From the NCBI GenBank assembly GCA_023412805.1, contig JAEZRM010000042.1:62001-126000 (forward strand): 64,000 nucleotides of DNA. Reading direction: 5' to 3'. A program made the position numbers and the translations under genes. Source of the DNA: Pseudomonadota bacterium. Its GTDB lineage: Bacteria; Pseudomonadota; Alphaproteobacteria; Rhizobiales; Hyphomicrobiaceae. The notes beneath the pieces were generated by a model. That model was given only the letters and a program-made list of their open reading frames with translations, was not told where the DNA came from and made no database searches. This document shows, piece after piece, positions 33,649 through 42,541 of the stretch (positions are counted from its first letter, which is position 1; every line of letters starts with the position of its first letter).

Positions 33649-34164
33649 ATGTCCAAAAGAACCGCCGCCGATATTCGTCATTCCGCCCTGAAAACACCGA
33701 CCAGCCTTTCAGATAATGCCGTCAAGGACATCTCAGCCGGTGTCACCGCAGCCCTTGCGGATGTCTTCGCGCTCTATCTCAAGACCAAGAATTTCCACTG
33801 GCATATGTCGGGTCCGCACTTTCGCGACTATCACCTCCTCCTCGACGAGCAGGCCGCCCAGCTCTTCGCCATGACCGACGACATGGCCGAGCGCGTGCGC
33901 AAGATCGGCGGCAATACGCTCAAGTCCATCGGGCAGATCTCGAAGCTCCAGCGCATTCTCGACAACGATGCCGATTTCGTCGCGCCGGATGACATGCTTG
34001 CGGAACTTCGCGACGACAACAAACAGCTCGTCGAGTCTCTGCGCGCGCTCCACACGCTCACGGACGAAGCCGGAGATCCGGCAACGACCAGCCTCATCGA
34101 GAACTGGATCGACGAAGGCGAAAGGCGCGTCTGGTTCCTGTTCGAGACGCTTCGGAAAGGCTAG
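33649..34164 (+). CDS. dps: Dps-family ferritin-like DNA-protection protein
   Basis: The 171-residue protein shows the Dps ferroxidase signature KTKNFHWHMSGPHF and DYHLLLDEQAAQLFAMTDDMAERVRKIGG. It forms dodecamers that bind iron, consume peroxide and shield DNA. The Lys/Arg-containing N-terminus may bind DNA. ATG 33649 gives the normal length. It is divergent from the caspase-like gene. Confidence 0.92.
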   Translation: MSKRTAADIRHSALKTPTSLSDNAVKDISAGVTAALADVFALYLKTKNFHWHMSGPHFRDYHLLLDEQAAQLFAMTDDMAERVRKIGGNTLKSIGQISKLQRILDNDADFVAPDDMLAELRDDNKQLVESLRALHTLTDEAGDPATTSLIENWIDEGERRVWFLFETLRKG

Positions 34165-34244
34165 CACGCCGCAACCGACTGTCAGCGATCGGCGTTCTGC
34201 AGAAGCGGGCGTTCTCGTGCCCGTGCTTCCTGCAGCAGGTACAC

Positions 34245-35453
34245 GTGCCCACGCCGAAGAAGGATCTGCGCGGCGGCAGGCCCATCTGGGCCGACACGCC
34301 GCGTATCGATGTCAGATATCGCACACGCCTTGATAACGAGAACTGCGATGTCGCCGTGATCGGCGCCGGCATCAGCGGTGCGCTGATTGCCCTCGCTCTT
34401 GCCGAGCGCGGGCATGATGTCGTCATCGTCGACCGCAACGAGCCTTGCCGCGGCAGTACGCTCGCCAGCACGGCGATGATCCAGTTCGAGCTGGATACGC
34501 CCCTCATCGAACTTGCCGATCAGAAAGGCTCGGCGCACGCTGAGCGCGCCTATCGCCGATCGTTCGCAGCTGTGCGCACGCTCGGCGATATCATCGTACG
34601 CCATGACATCAAGTGCGCGTGGAAGGAGCGGCAAGCGCTGTACCTCGCAGGCAACGAGCACGGCTGGCGCGCCCTGCAGGATGAGGCCGCGTATCGCGCG
34701 CGCATCGGCCTGCCTTCATCGTTCCTCGACAAGAACACGCTTGCGGCGACGTATGGCATCGCGCGCACCGGCGCGATCCTTTCCGAGGGTGCCGCGGAAG
34801 TTAATCCAGCACAGCTCGCAGCCGGTTGTCTGCGCGCGGCCCAGCGTCTTGGCGCGCGTCTCTACAGCGACCACGAGATCAAGGAAGCGCAGTCACACGC
34901 CCGCGGCGTCGATCTCGTGACGGCGGGCGATACGGTCATCTCCGCGCGCTGCGCCGTCTTCGCAACGGGCTACGCGGTCATGCCCGGCCTCCCGCGCGAC
35001 AAATTCGAGCTCGTCTCGACATGGGCCATGGCCACCAAGCCGCTCCCGGCGGACGCCTTCTGGCCGGGCCGCTGCCTCATCTGGGAGGCGGCCGATCCCT
35101 ATCTCTATCTGCGCAGCACCTGGGACAATCGCATTCTGGCGGGCGGCGAAGACTCCAAGCTCAACAGTCCCGAGCGGCGCGACGAGGCCACAGCTGTCAA
35201 GGCCCAGCGCCTCCTCGCCAAGGTACAGATGCTACTCCCCGGCCGCTCCCTGAAGCTCGACTATGCCTGGGCAGGTGCCTTCGCCGACAGCTCGACCGGC
35301 CTCCCCTACATCGCGCCCGCGCCGGACCTCAGGCACTGCTTCGCCGTTCTCGGTTGCGGCGGCAACGGCATCACCTTCAGTGTTATCGCGGCGGAGGTCG
35401 TTCGCGTGTGGGTCGAGGGCAAAACAGATCCGGACGCCGATCTCTTCCAGTAA
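34245..35453 (+). CDS. FAD-dependent oxidoreductase (DAO family)
   Basis: The 402-residue protein has the FAD-binding motif VAVIGAGISGALIALALAERGHDVVIVDRN, PCRGSTLASTAMIQFELD, and C-terminal GLPYIAPAPDLRHCFAVLGCGGNGITFS. It belongs to the D-amino-acid-oxidase-like group that oxidises C-N bonds; the substrate is unknown. The start is GTG 34245 and no strong ribosome-binding site is seen. There is no extra domain such as a Rieske centre. Confidence 0.82.
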   Translation: MPTPKKDLRGGRPIWADTPRIDVRYRTRLDNENCDVAVIGAGISGALIALALAERGHDVVIVDRNEPCRGSTLASTAMIQFELDTPLIELADQKGSAHAERAYRRSFAAVRTLGDIIVRHDIKCAWKERQALYLAGNEHGWRALQDEAAYRARIGLPSSFLDKNTLAATYGIARTGAILSEGAAEVNPAQLAAGCLRAAQRLGARLYSDHEIKEAQSHARGVDLVTAGDTVISARCAVFATGYAVMPGLPRDKFELVSTWAMATKPLPADAFWPGRCLIWEAADPYLYLRSTWDNRILAGGEDSKLNSPERRDEATAVKAQRLLAKVQMLLPGRSLKLDYAWAGAFADSSTGLPYIAPAPDLRHCFAVLGCGGNGITFSVIAAEVVRVWVEGKTDPDADLFQ

Positions 35454-35665
35454 CGTGCCACAAACCCTGCGGCGCGGCGCCGTTTGACATTCGCAGGCAC
35501 GGAGGCTTATACGCTCACCCATGCAGACCACCGCGCACATCGCCAGCCGGTATTACGCGCCGTCCACATAACGGCGGCTGCACTCCCATGCTCAACCCGC
35601 TGCGTTTCCGGCGGTTGATCATGAAAGGCGAACGTCGGCATCGCAGCTCCACTCGGAGACGTGTG

Positions 35666-36445
35666 ATGCCCTTGAAGCGAAAATCCAAACCAACCGTCGG
35701 CATTGTCGGTTTCGGCGCATTCGGCGCGCTGATCGCCACGCACCTCGCCGGCCATTGCCGACTGCTGGCCTTCGATCCATCGCCGCGTGATGCCGTTGGC
35801 CTCCCCGTCGCGTTTTGCGATCTTCCGCAAAGCGCGCGCTGCGACGTCGTCGTGCTCGCCGTGCCGGTGAGTTGCATGGCCGAGACTATCCGCGCGCTGC
35901 GACCGCATCTGCAGCCCGGCGCGATCGTCATCGACGTCGGCTCCGTGAAGATCGAACCCGTGCGCGCCATGCTGGCCGAACTTCCCGAGCACGTTGAAAT
36001 CGTCGGCACGCATCCGCTGTTCGGTCCACAAAGCGCGAAGGATGGCGTGGTCGGGCATCGCATTGCGTGGTGTCCGGTGCGCGGCCGTTCGGCAGGCCGC
36101 ATCGCCGCCTTCCTGCGCCACGTGCTCAAGCTCGACGTCATCCGCACGACGCCCGATGCCCACGACCGACAGATGGCCGTCGTCCAGGGCCTGACGCACC
36201 TCATCGCCAAGGTGCTCGTGCGCATGGAGCCCCTGCCGAGCCGTATGACCACCAAGAGCTTCGACCTCATCCTGCAGGCAACCGACATGGTCCGCCATGA
36301 TGCTCCCGCCGTGTACGAGGCCATCGAGCGGGCCAATCCGCACGCAGCCGCCGTCCGTGAGCGCTTTTTCGCGCTGGCTGAAGAGGTTCGCGACACACTG
36401 GAGCCTGCGAGCGCCCTTCCGCCGATCGCCGCTGCCGCTTATTGA
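35666..36445 (+). CDS. Prephenate/arogenate dehydrogenase family protein (TyrA-like, short form)
   Basis: The 259-residue protein has a Rossmann motif VGIVGFGAFGALIATHLAG, the TyrA pattern VGTHPLFGPQSAKDG and QGLTHLIAKVLVRM. The family makes tyrosine precursors by oxidative decarboxylation of prephenate or arogenate. The short length and the HPLFGPQSAKDG version look closer to plant and cyanobacterial arogenate dehydrogenases than to the usual alphaproteobacterial enzyme. ATG 35666 has GGAG upstream at 35655-35658. There is no hisC or pheA neighbour. Confidence 0.82.
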   Translation: MPLKRKSKPTVGIVGFGAFGALIATHLAGHCRLLAFDPSPRDAVGLPVAFCDLPQSARCDVVVLAVPVSCMAETIRALRPHLQPGAIVIDVGSVKIEPVRAMLAELPEHVEIVGTHPLFGPQSAKDGVVGHRIAWCPVRGRSAGRIAAFLRHVLKLDVIRTTPDAHDRQMAVVQGLTHLIAKVLVRMEPLPSRMTTKSFDLILQATDMVRHDAPAVYEAIERANPHAAAVRERFFALAEEVRDTLEPASALPPIAAAAY

Positions 36446-36509
36446 ACCGGCGCCAGTTCAGCCACCGGCCCACCTGACTTGACGCCCCCGACTCCTGTAT
36501 ATTCATCTG

Positions 36510-37271
36510 ATGGACTGGACTGACGAAGGCATCATCCTGGGCGTCCGCCCGCACGGCGAGACGGCAAGCGTCGTCGAGGTGCTGACGCGCGACCATGGAC
36601 GCCATCTGGGGCTCGTCCACGGCGGGCGCTCGCGCCGGATGCGGCCGGTGCTCCAGCCCGGCAATCATGTCGATGTGAGCTGGAAGGCGCGCCTCGCCGA
36701 GCAGCTTGGGCACATGGCGCTGGAAAGCCGCCGCGCCTTTGCCGCCGAGGTCATGGATCACCCCCTGCCGCTCGCCGGTCTCGCGAGCCTGACTGCCCTT
36801 GCCCATCTGCTCCCCGAGCGCGATCCGCACCCGAGCCTTTATGAGGTGAGCCTCTTCGTCCTGGGCTATCTCGACGAGCCCGAGGTCTGGCCGGCTCTGC
36901 TTGTGCGCTGGGAGCTGGCGCTGCTCGATGAGTTGGGCTTCGGCCTCGATCTCACGGCCTGCGCCGCCACGGGCACCAACGACGACCTGATCTACGTTTC
37001 GCCCAAGAGCGGCCGCGCCGTCTCCGCCTCGGCAGGCGAGCCCTATGCCGACCGCCTGCTGACGCTGCCGCCCTTCCTGCGCGGACGGAGCCAGGGTTCC
37101 GTTTCGCAGAGCGATATCGCCGCCGGCTTTGCACTCACGGGGCATTTCCTGCAGACCCGCATTCTCAGCCCTCGAGAGGAGACCCTGCCCGAAGTGCGTG
37201 GCCGCCTGACCGACATGCTTCTGCGCACCCGCAAACCCGCCGATGTGGTGGCCCTCGCCCGCAATGGGTGA
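36510..37271 (+). CDS. recO: DNA repair protein RecO
   Basis: The 253-residue protein has the RecO N-terminal OB fold (DWTDEGIILGVRPHGETASVVEVLTRDHGRH), the GGRSRRMRPVLQPGN segment and the helical C-terminal half with ELALLDELGFGLDLTACAATG. It loads RecA in the RecFOR pathway. The zinc-binding cysteines of some RecO proteins are absent, as in many alphaproteobacteria. Confidence 0.93.
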   Translation: MDWTDEGIILGVRPHGETASVVEVLTRDHGRHLGLVHGGRSRRMRPVLQPGNHVDVSWKARLAEQLGHMALESRRAFAAEVMDHPLPLAGLASLTALAHLLPERDPHPSLYEVSLFVLGYLDEPEVWPALLVRWELALLDELGFGLDLTACAATGTNDDLIYVSPKSGRAVSASAGEPYADRLLTLPPFLRGRSQGSVSQSDIAAGFALTGHFLQTRILSPREETLPEVRGRLTDMLLRTRKPADVVALARNG

Positions 37272-37402
37272 TCAGCAGACCTCCTGAAAAACACGGGCCA
37301 GCGCCCGCTGCAGGCGCTATGATCCTTCTCGAAGCCGCCACCCGGCCCCATTTCGGGCCAAGGCAGGCGCACGCCCCCAATCAATCCCGCAGGAGGATTC
37401 CC

Positions 37403-38845
37403 ATGGACAAGAAAGTTATCACACTCCTGAAGACGCAGTGCTTCATCGACGGCAAATGGGTCGGCACGCCCGAGATCCCGGTCACGAACCCCGCGACCGG
37501 CGAGGAAATTGCCAAGGTGCCGCGCCTCGGCACGGCCGAGACCAAGCAGGCCATCGACGCGGCCGAGAAAGCCTTCAAGCCCTGGAGCCAGCTTCTCGCC
37601 AAGGAGCGCGCCGCCATCCTGCGCAAGTGGTTCGACCTGCAGGTCGCCCACGCCGACGAACTGGCGCTGCTGCTGACGAGCGAGCAGGGCAAGCCGCTCG
37701 CCGAAGCCCGCGGTGAGATCATCTACGGCGCTTCGTTCACGGAGTTCTACGCCGAGGAAGCCAAGCGCATCTACGGTGAGACCATCCCGAGCTTCAAGCA
37801 GGGCACGCGTATCGTCGTCATCAAGCAGCCGCTCGGCGTCATCGGCGCGATCACGCCGTGGAACTTCCCGCACGCCATGATCACGCGCAAAGTCTCGCCC
37901 GCGCTCGCCGCCGGCTGCACGGTCGTGGTCAAGCCCGCAACCGAGACGCCGCTCACGGCCCTCGCCCTCGCCGAACTCGCGCGTCAGGCGGGCATCCCGC
38001 CGGGCGTGTTCAACGTCATCACCGGCAAATCCGCCGAGATCGGCACGGAGCTGACGACGAGCCCCAAGGTGCGCGGCATCACGTTCACCGGCTCGACGGA
38101 AATCGGCAAGGTGCTCATGGAGCAGTCGGCTTCGACCATCAAGAAGGTCGAGCTGGAGCTCGGCGGCAACGCGCCCTTCCTCGTGTTCGACGATGCGGAC
38201 ATCGACAAGGCCATCGAAGGCGCCATGGCGTCGAAGTATCGCAATGCCGGCCAGACGTGCGTGTGCGCCAACCGCCTGCTCGTCCAAGAAGGCGTCTATG
38301 ACGAATTCGTCGCCAAGCTCGCCAAGACCGCTGCCGCCATGAAAGTCGGTGACGGCACCGAGACGGGTGTCGTGCAGGGCCCGCTCATCAACAAGGCCGC
38401 TATCGAGAAGGTCGAGGAGCACATTGCCGACGCCGTCTCCAAGGGCGCCAAGATCGTCACCGGCGGCAAGCGCCACAAGCTCGGCGGCACGTTCTTCGAG
38501 CCGACGGTACTTTCCGGCGTCACGCCTGACATGAAGTGTGCGCGCGAAGAGACGTTCGGCCCCGTCGCTCCGGTCTTCAAATTCAAGACCGAGAAGGAGG
38601 GCATCGCGATGGCCAACGACACCGAGTTCGGCCTCGCCTGCTACTTCTATGCACGCGACATCGGCCGCGTGTGGCGTGTCGCCGAAGGACTCGAATACGG
38701 CATGGTCGGCATCAACGAAGGCATCATCTCGACCGAGGTCGCACCCTTCGGCGGCGTGAAGGAGTCAGGCCTCGGCCGCGAAGGCTCCGCGCACGGCATC
38801 GATGGGTTCGTCGAGCTGAAGTACATGCTGATGGGCGGGCTGTAA
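37403..38845 (+). CDS. gabD: NAD(P)-dependent succinate-semialdehyde dehydrogenase
   Basis: The 480-residue aldehyde dehydrogenase has PWNFPHAMITRKVSPALAAG, the Glu motif LELGGNAPF and the catalytic Cys in NAGQTCVCANR, with GIISTEVAPFGGVKESGLGREG near the end, all typical of GabD. It oxidises succinate semialdehyde to succinate, ending GABA breakdown. GGAGG precedes ATG 37403. No gabT lies nearby. A palindrome-rich gap follows. Confidence 0.9.
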   Translation: MDKKVITLLKTQCFIDGKWVGTPEIPVTNPATGEEIAKVPRLGTAETKQAIDAAEKAFKPWSQLLAKERAAILRKWFDLQVAHADELALLLTSEQGKPLAEARGEIIYGASFTEFYAEEAKRIYGETIPSFKQGTRIVVIKQPLGVIGAITPWNFPHAMITRKVSPALAAGCTVVVKPATETPLTALALAELARQAGIPPGVFNVITGKSAEIGTELTTSPKVRGITFTGSTEIGKVLMEQSASTIKKVELELGGNAPFLVFDDADIDKAIEGAMASKYRNAGQTCVCANRLLVQEGVYDEFVAKLAKTAAAMKVGDGTETGVVQGPLINKAAIEKVEEHIADAVSKGAKIVTGGKRHKLGGTFFEPTVLSGVTPDMKCAREETFGPVAPVFKFKTEKEGIAMANDTEFGLACYFYARDIGRVWRVAEGLEYGMVGINEGIISTEVAPFGGVKESGLGREGSAHGIDGFVELKYMLMGGL

Positions 38846-38846
38846 T

Positions 38847-38863
38847 TCGCGCCTTCGGCGCGA
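38847..38863 (+). terminator. Stem-loop after gabD
   Basis: TCGCGCC and GGCGCGA form a perfect 7-bp stem over a TTC loop, two bases after the gabD stop. There is no T-run downstream, so a role in termination is possible but unproven. Confidence 0.4.
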
Positions 38864-38886
38864 GCGAAGCTCGCCTCGCGCTCCAC

Positions 38887-38985
38887 CGGGAGGGACACCC
38901 TCCCGAGCCCACCCGCCTTTATGACTTGGTGGGTGGGCCAGGTGGCAAATCAATAAAGAACGGGGGTTCGGGGGTGTCCCCCGAG
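38887..38985. repeat. Cluster of small palindromes between gabD and the class IV aminotransferase
   Basis: CGGGAGGG-ACA-CCCTCCCG (38887-38905) and TCGGGGG-TGT-CCCCCGA (38969-38985) are perfect hairpins, and CCCACCC (38908-38914) can pair with GGGTGGG (38931-38937). The density is unusual and resembles repetitive extragenic palindromes. Function unknown. Confidence 0.5.
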
Positions 38986-39059
38986 CGGGTCATAGGGCGG
39001 CAGCCCTGTTCGCGCGGAAGGCGCGATTGAATGGCAACGACCGAGGGATACATCCAAAA

Positions 39060-40013
39060 ATGGCTGAGCGCAGCAACGTCCGCCTTGCGTGGTTCAACGG
39101 CAAATTTGTACCGGAGAGCGAAGTCCGGATTCCTTTCCGCGACCTGAGCTGGGTCTACGGCGACGGCTGCTTCGACATGACCCGCAGCTTTCACCACAAT
39201 CTTTTCAAAGTGAAAGAGCACGTCGACCGCCTTTACCGCTCGCTCAAGTACCTGCGCATCGATCCGGGCTTCGGCCCCGAGCGCATGGTTGCGCTCACGG
39301 AAGAGCTCTTCGAGCGCAATCGTCATCTGCTCGGTCCCGATGACGACTACTGGATCGGCCAGCGCATCAGCCGCGGCGTGAAGGAAGTGCCGGGGGACAA
39401 TCTTGACTATCATGGGCCGAATGTCGTGCTCGAGTGCTCGCCGCTCCCGCTCGTGCAGCGCGCCAAGCTTTTCAAGGAAGGCATTCGCGTGATCGTCCCC
39501 TCGCATCGGCGCACGCCGCCGGAGTCGCTCACGCCGCGCGCGAAGACGCACAACTACCTCAACATGATCGTCGCCAATCAAGAAGTGCAGAGCGCCGATC
39601 CCGAGGCCTGGGCCGTTCTGCTCGATATGAATGGCAATCTCGCCGAGGGCATGGGTTCGAACATCTTCACCGTGCGCGATGGACAGGTGCTGACACCGCG
39701 CGAGAAATTCGTGCTGCCGGGCGTCAGCCGCCAGACCGTGATCGACCTCGCGCGCGCGGAGGGCATTCCCGTCGCCGAGGCCGATATCGACCTCTACGAC
39801 AGCTATGTGGCCGACGAGATGTTCCTTACCTCGACATCACTCTGCATCTGCCCGGTAACGAAGATCAATGGCGTCGATATCGGGCCCGCAGCCCAGGTGT
39901 GGGGGCCGATCACCAAGCGCCTCGCCGATGCCTACAGCCGCTATGTCGGCTACGACTTCGTCGGCCAGTACCTCAAGCGCTATCAGGAAGGCATGCAGGC
40001 GAGAGCGTTTTAG
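39060..40013 (+). CDS. Class IV PLP aminotransferase (branched-chain aminotransferase/D-amino-acid transaminase-like)
   Basis: The 317-residue protein has the fold-type IV pattern: VRIPFRDLSWVYGDGCFDMTRSF, the PLP lysine in RAKTHNYLNMIVANQE, and LLDMNGNLAEGMGSNIFTVRDG. It may act on branched-chain or related amino acids; the exact substrate is not clear because DATs, BCATs and ADC lyases share these motifs. ATG 39060 is taken; TTG 39027 in the same frame is weaker. Confidence 0.82.
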   Translation: MAERSNVRLAWFNGKFVPESEVRIPFRDLSWVYGDGCFDMTRSFHHNLFKVKEHVDRLYRSLKYLRIDPGFGPERMVALTEELFERNRHLLGPDDDYWIGQRISRGVKEVPGDNLDYHGPNVVLECSPLPLVQRAKLFKEGIRVIVPSHRRTPPESLTPRAKTHNYLNMIVANQEVQSADPEAWAVLLDMNGNLAEGMGSNIFTVRDGQVLTPREKFVLPGVSRQTVIDLARAEGIPVAEADIDLYDSYVADEMFLTSTSLCICPVTKINGVDIGPAAQVWGPITKRLADAYSRYVGYDFVGQYLKRYQEGMQARAF

Positions 40014-40155
40014 CTTTTTGCCGCGGGCTGCTGGGAAGGGGTGCTGACGCATTCACATGGGGCAGTATGCCCGCGGCGGCCATGCGACAGCACGGAGTTT
40101 GATGCCGCAGGCTGCTGCGCCGCGGCGAGCCGACAAAGCTTGGAGAGAGAAAACT

Positions 40156-40410
40156 ATGATCAAAGACGTCGCAATCGGAGACATGGTGTTCCTCGCCGAG
40201 GGCCAAGAGGGCATTGGTGCGGTGCGTGAGATCAGGGGGGACCGTTTTGTCTTGTTCATAGAGAACGCCGGCGAGTTCGACATTCCTGGCTCAGCGATTG
40301 TCGGCGTTCACGATGGAAAGGTCATCGTCAGTCCAGCAAAACTTACCCGGGACGTTCTTCAAGCCATTGGCCATGCGCACGACCGCGAGGATCCCGATCT
40401 GGCCGGGTAA
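40156..40410 (+). CDS. Small conserved hypothetical protein (DUF2171/PRC-like)
   Basis: The 84-residue protein reads as a small beta-barrel: KDVAIGDMVFLAEGQEGIG, then RGDRFVLFIENAGEFDIP and HDGKVIVSPAKL, and ends with an acidic tail. This resembles DUF2171/PRC-barrel proteins, whose role is unknown. GGAGAG lies 8 bases before ATG 40156. It is probably transcribed alone. Confidence 0.6.
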   Translation: MIKDVAIGDMVFLAEGQEGIGAVREIRGDRFVLFIENAGEFDIPGSAIVGVHDGKVIVSPAKLTRDVLQAIGHAHDREDPDLAG

Positions 40411-40669
40411 CGTCAGCACGTTCTGCCTCCGCCCAATATTCCCGCCATCTCCCAGCGTGCTGCCGTTTCATCCGGCAGAACGAGTCGTCTCATTTGCTGG
40501 CAATTTGATTGAGCCCGTGTAGGATTATTGCGTCCGGCGGCGGATAACCGCGCCGGACAGGAGATAAGCTTTGTAGAAATTCGTCGATCCACTCGTATGG
40601 CGCGCGCTCGCTCCGTGTGTACGATCCGTCGGCGAAGCATAAATGCTCAGCATCTTTAGTGAGGCATAA

Positions 40670-41680
40670 ATGAAGCTAAATCCGAGACTTCTCCTCTCGA
40701 TCCCGATGGCTCTCGCCGTCGCTGCCAGCACCGCCGTCGCACAAACCAAGGAAGTCACGATCGCCTATCAGGACATGATCGTGCCCTATCGCGTCGCGCA
40801 ATCGGCGGGCGCAATCGAGAAGGCCACGGGCTACAAGATCGCCTGGAAGCAGTTCGCCGGTGGCGGCGACGTCATCAAGGCCATGGCCTCCGGGCAGGTA
40901 CCGATCGGCGAAGCAGGATCGAGCCCGATCACAGCAGCGGCGGCCCAAGGCATCGATATCCAAGTCATCTGGGTTCTCGACGACATCAACAATGCCGAGC
41001 AGCTCATTGCCTCGAAGAAATCAGGCGTCAAGACGCTCGCCGATCTCAAGGGCAAGAAGGTGGCGACGCCCTTCGTCTCGACGGCGCACTATCAGCTCCT
41101 GTTCGCCCTCAACAAAGCCGGTGTGAACCCGAAGGAGATTCAAATCCTCAATCTCCGGCCGCCGGAGATCGCTGCTGCTTGGGAGCGCGGTGATCTCGAC
41201 GCAACCTTCATCTGGGAGCCCGTCCTCTCCAAAGTGAAGGCCGACGGCACCGTGATCACGTCGTCGGCGGAAGTGGGCAAGCAGGGTGCACCGACCTTCG
41301 ATGGCATCATCGCCAACCGCGCCTGGGCGGCCCAGCACAAGGACTTCCTCACGGCGTTCGTCAAAATCCTGGCTGAAGCGGACGCGGACTACAAGGCCAA
41401 CCCCGGCAAGTACGCCAAGGGCTCGGACAATGCTGCCGCGATTGCCAAGATCGTCGGCGCCAAGCCCGATGACGTGCCAGCCGTCCTCGCCGACTATGCC
41501 TTCCCGACGGCAGCCGAACAGGCTTCCGACAAGTGGCTCGGCGGTGGGGCCGACGGCGGCATCGCCAAGGCTCTCGCGAATACCGCGCAGTTCCTGCTGG
41601 AGCAGAAGCGGATTACCGAAATCCCAAAAGACTTCGGCAAATTCGTCAACCCGGAGTTCGCTGCCGCGGCCGCGAAGTGA
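40670..41680 (+). CDS. tauA: TauA-like ABC transporter substrate-binding protein
   Basis: The 336-residue protein has a signal peptide (SIPMALAVAASTAVA) and matches TauA along its length: VTIAYQDMIVPYRVAQSAGA, MASGQVPIGEAGSSPITAAA, KGKKVATPFVSTAHYQLLFAL and IAAAWERGDLDATFIWEP. TauA binds taurine in the periplasm. No tauD dioxygenase or other taurine gene is nearby, so a related sulfonate or amide ligand is possible. It heads tauABC. Confidence 0.85.
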   Translation: MKLNPRLLLSIPMALAVAASTAVAQTKEVTIAYQDMIVPYRVAQSAGAIEKATGYKIAWKQFAGGGDVIKAMASGQVPIGEAGSSPITAAAAQGIDIQVIWVLDDINNAEQLIASKKSGVKTLADLKGKKVATPFVSTAHYQLLFALNKAGVNPKEIQILNLRPPEIAAAWERGDLDATFIWEPVLSKVKADGTVITSSAEVGKQGAPTFDGIIANRAWAAQHKDFLTAFVKILAEADADYKANPGKYAKGSDNAAAIAKIVGAKPDDVPAVLADYAFPTAAEQASDKWLGGGADGGIAKALANTAQFLLEQKRITEIPKDFGKFVNPEFAAAAAK

Positions 41681-41713
41681 CAAGACACTGAGCACACAGG
41701 ACCGAGAGGTTTC

Positions 41714-42529
41714 ATGGTGACGATGACACGGCCCGCCGCCGAGCGACGGTCCACCAGCGCCACGCTCAACGTTCAGGATCTCTCGGTCCGCTATGCCACG
41801 CGCGACGGCATTGTCGAAGCCCTGTCGCACGTGAACCTCGATATGAGGGCCGGTGATTTCGTCGTCGCCATCGGCGCCTCGGGCTGCGGGAAGACGACAC
41901 TTCTTTCCTGCATGGCCGGATTTCTCACACCCTCGGATGGAGAGATTCTGCTCGACGGCGCACCCGTCGAGAGACCGGGCGCCGATCGCGGCGTCGTGTT
42001 CCAAAAGCACGCGCTCATGCCGTGGCTGAATGTAATCGACAACGTCGCATTCGGCCCCAAGATGCGTGGCGTCGGCAAGGACGAGCGCTACGCCATCGCA
42101 CGCGAGCAGCTCGCCCTCGTCGGCCTCGGAGACTTCGCCGAAAAAATGATCTACGAGCTTTCGGGCGGTATGCAGCAGCGCGTCGGCATTGCCCGCGCGC
42201 TCGCCTCCGATCCCGAAGTGCTGCTCATGGACGAACCACTCGGCGCGCTCGACGCCCTCACCCGCGAGCAGGTGCAGGAACTCATTCTCGATGTGTGGCA
42301 CCGCACGGGAAAGATGGTGTTCTTCATCACGCACTCGGTCGAAGAGGCCATTTTCCTCGCGACCAGGCTGATCGTGATGACACCACGTCCCGGCAAGATC
42401 GAGAAAAGCTATGACCTCGACTTCGGACGCCGCTACATCGAGACCAAGAATGCGCGGACCGTGAAGGCGAGCCCCGATTTCATCGCCATGCGCGAGCAGG
42501 TTCTGGGCGATATTCAACGCCGTGATTGA
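41714..42529 (+). CDS. tauB: TauB-like ABC transporter ATP-binding protein
   Basis: The 271-residue protein has Walker A GASGCGKTTL, signature LSGGMQQRVGIARAL, Walker B LLMDEPLGALDALTR and the switch His in FFITHSVEEAIFLA, as in NitT/TauT-family ATPases. GAGAGG lies just before ATG 41714. It powers uptake through the adjacent permease. Confidence 0.9.
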   Translation: MVTMTRPAAERRSTSATLNVQDLSVRYATRDGIVEALSHVNLDMRAGDFVVAIGASGCGKTTLLSCMAGFLTPSDGEILLDGAPVERPGADRGVVFQKHALMPWLNVIDNVAFGPKMRGVGKDERYAIAREQLALVGLGDFAEKMIYELSGGMQQRVGIARALASDPEVLLMDEPLGALDALTREQVQELILDVWHRTGKMVFFITHSVEEAIFLATRLIVMTPRPGKIEKSYDLDFGRRYIETKNARTVKASPDFIAMREQVLGDIQRRD

Positions 42530-42541
42530 CGGGAGATCGCT

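Noticed and set aside
37043..38476. Minus-strand ORF of 477 codons opposite gabD and the end of recO
   Set aside because: It spans two unrelated genes on the other strand and shows no domain, so it is a shadow.
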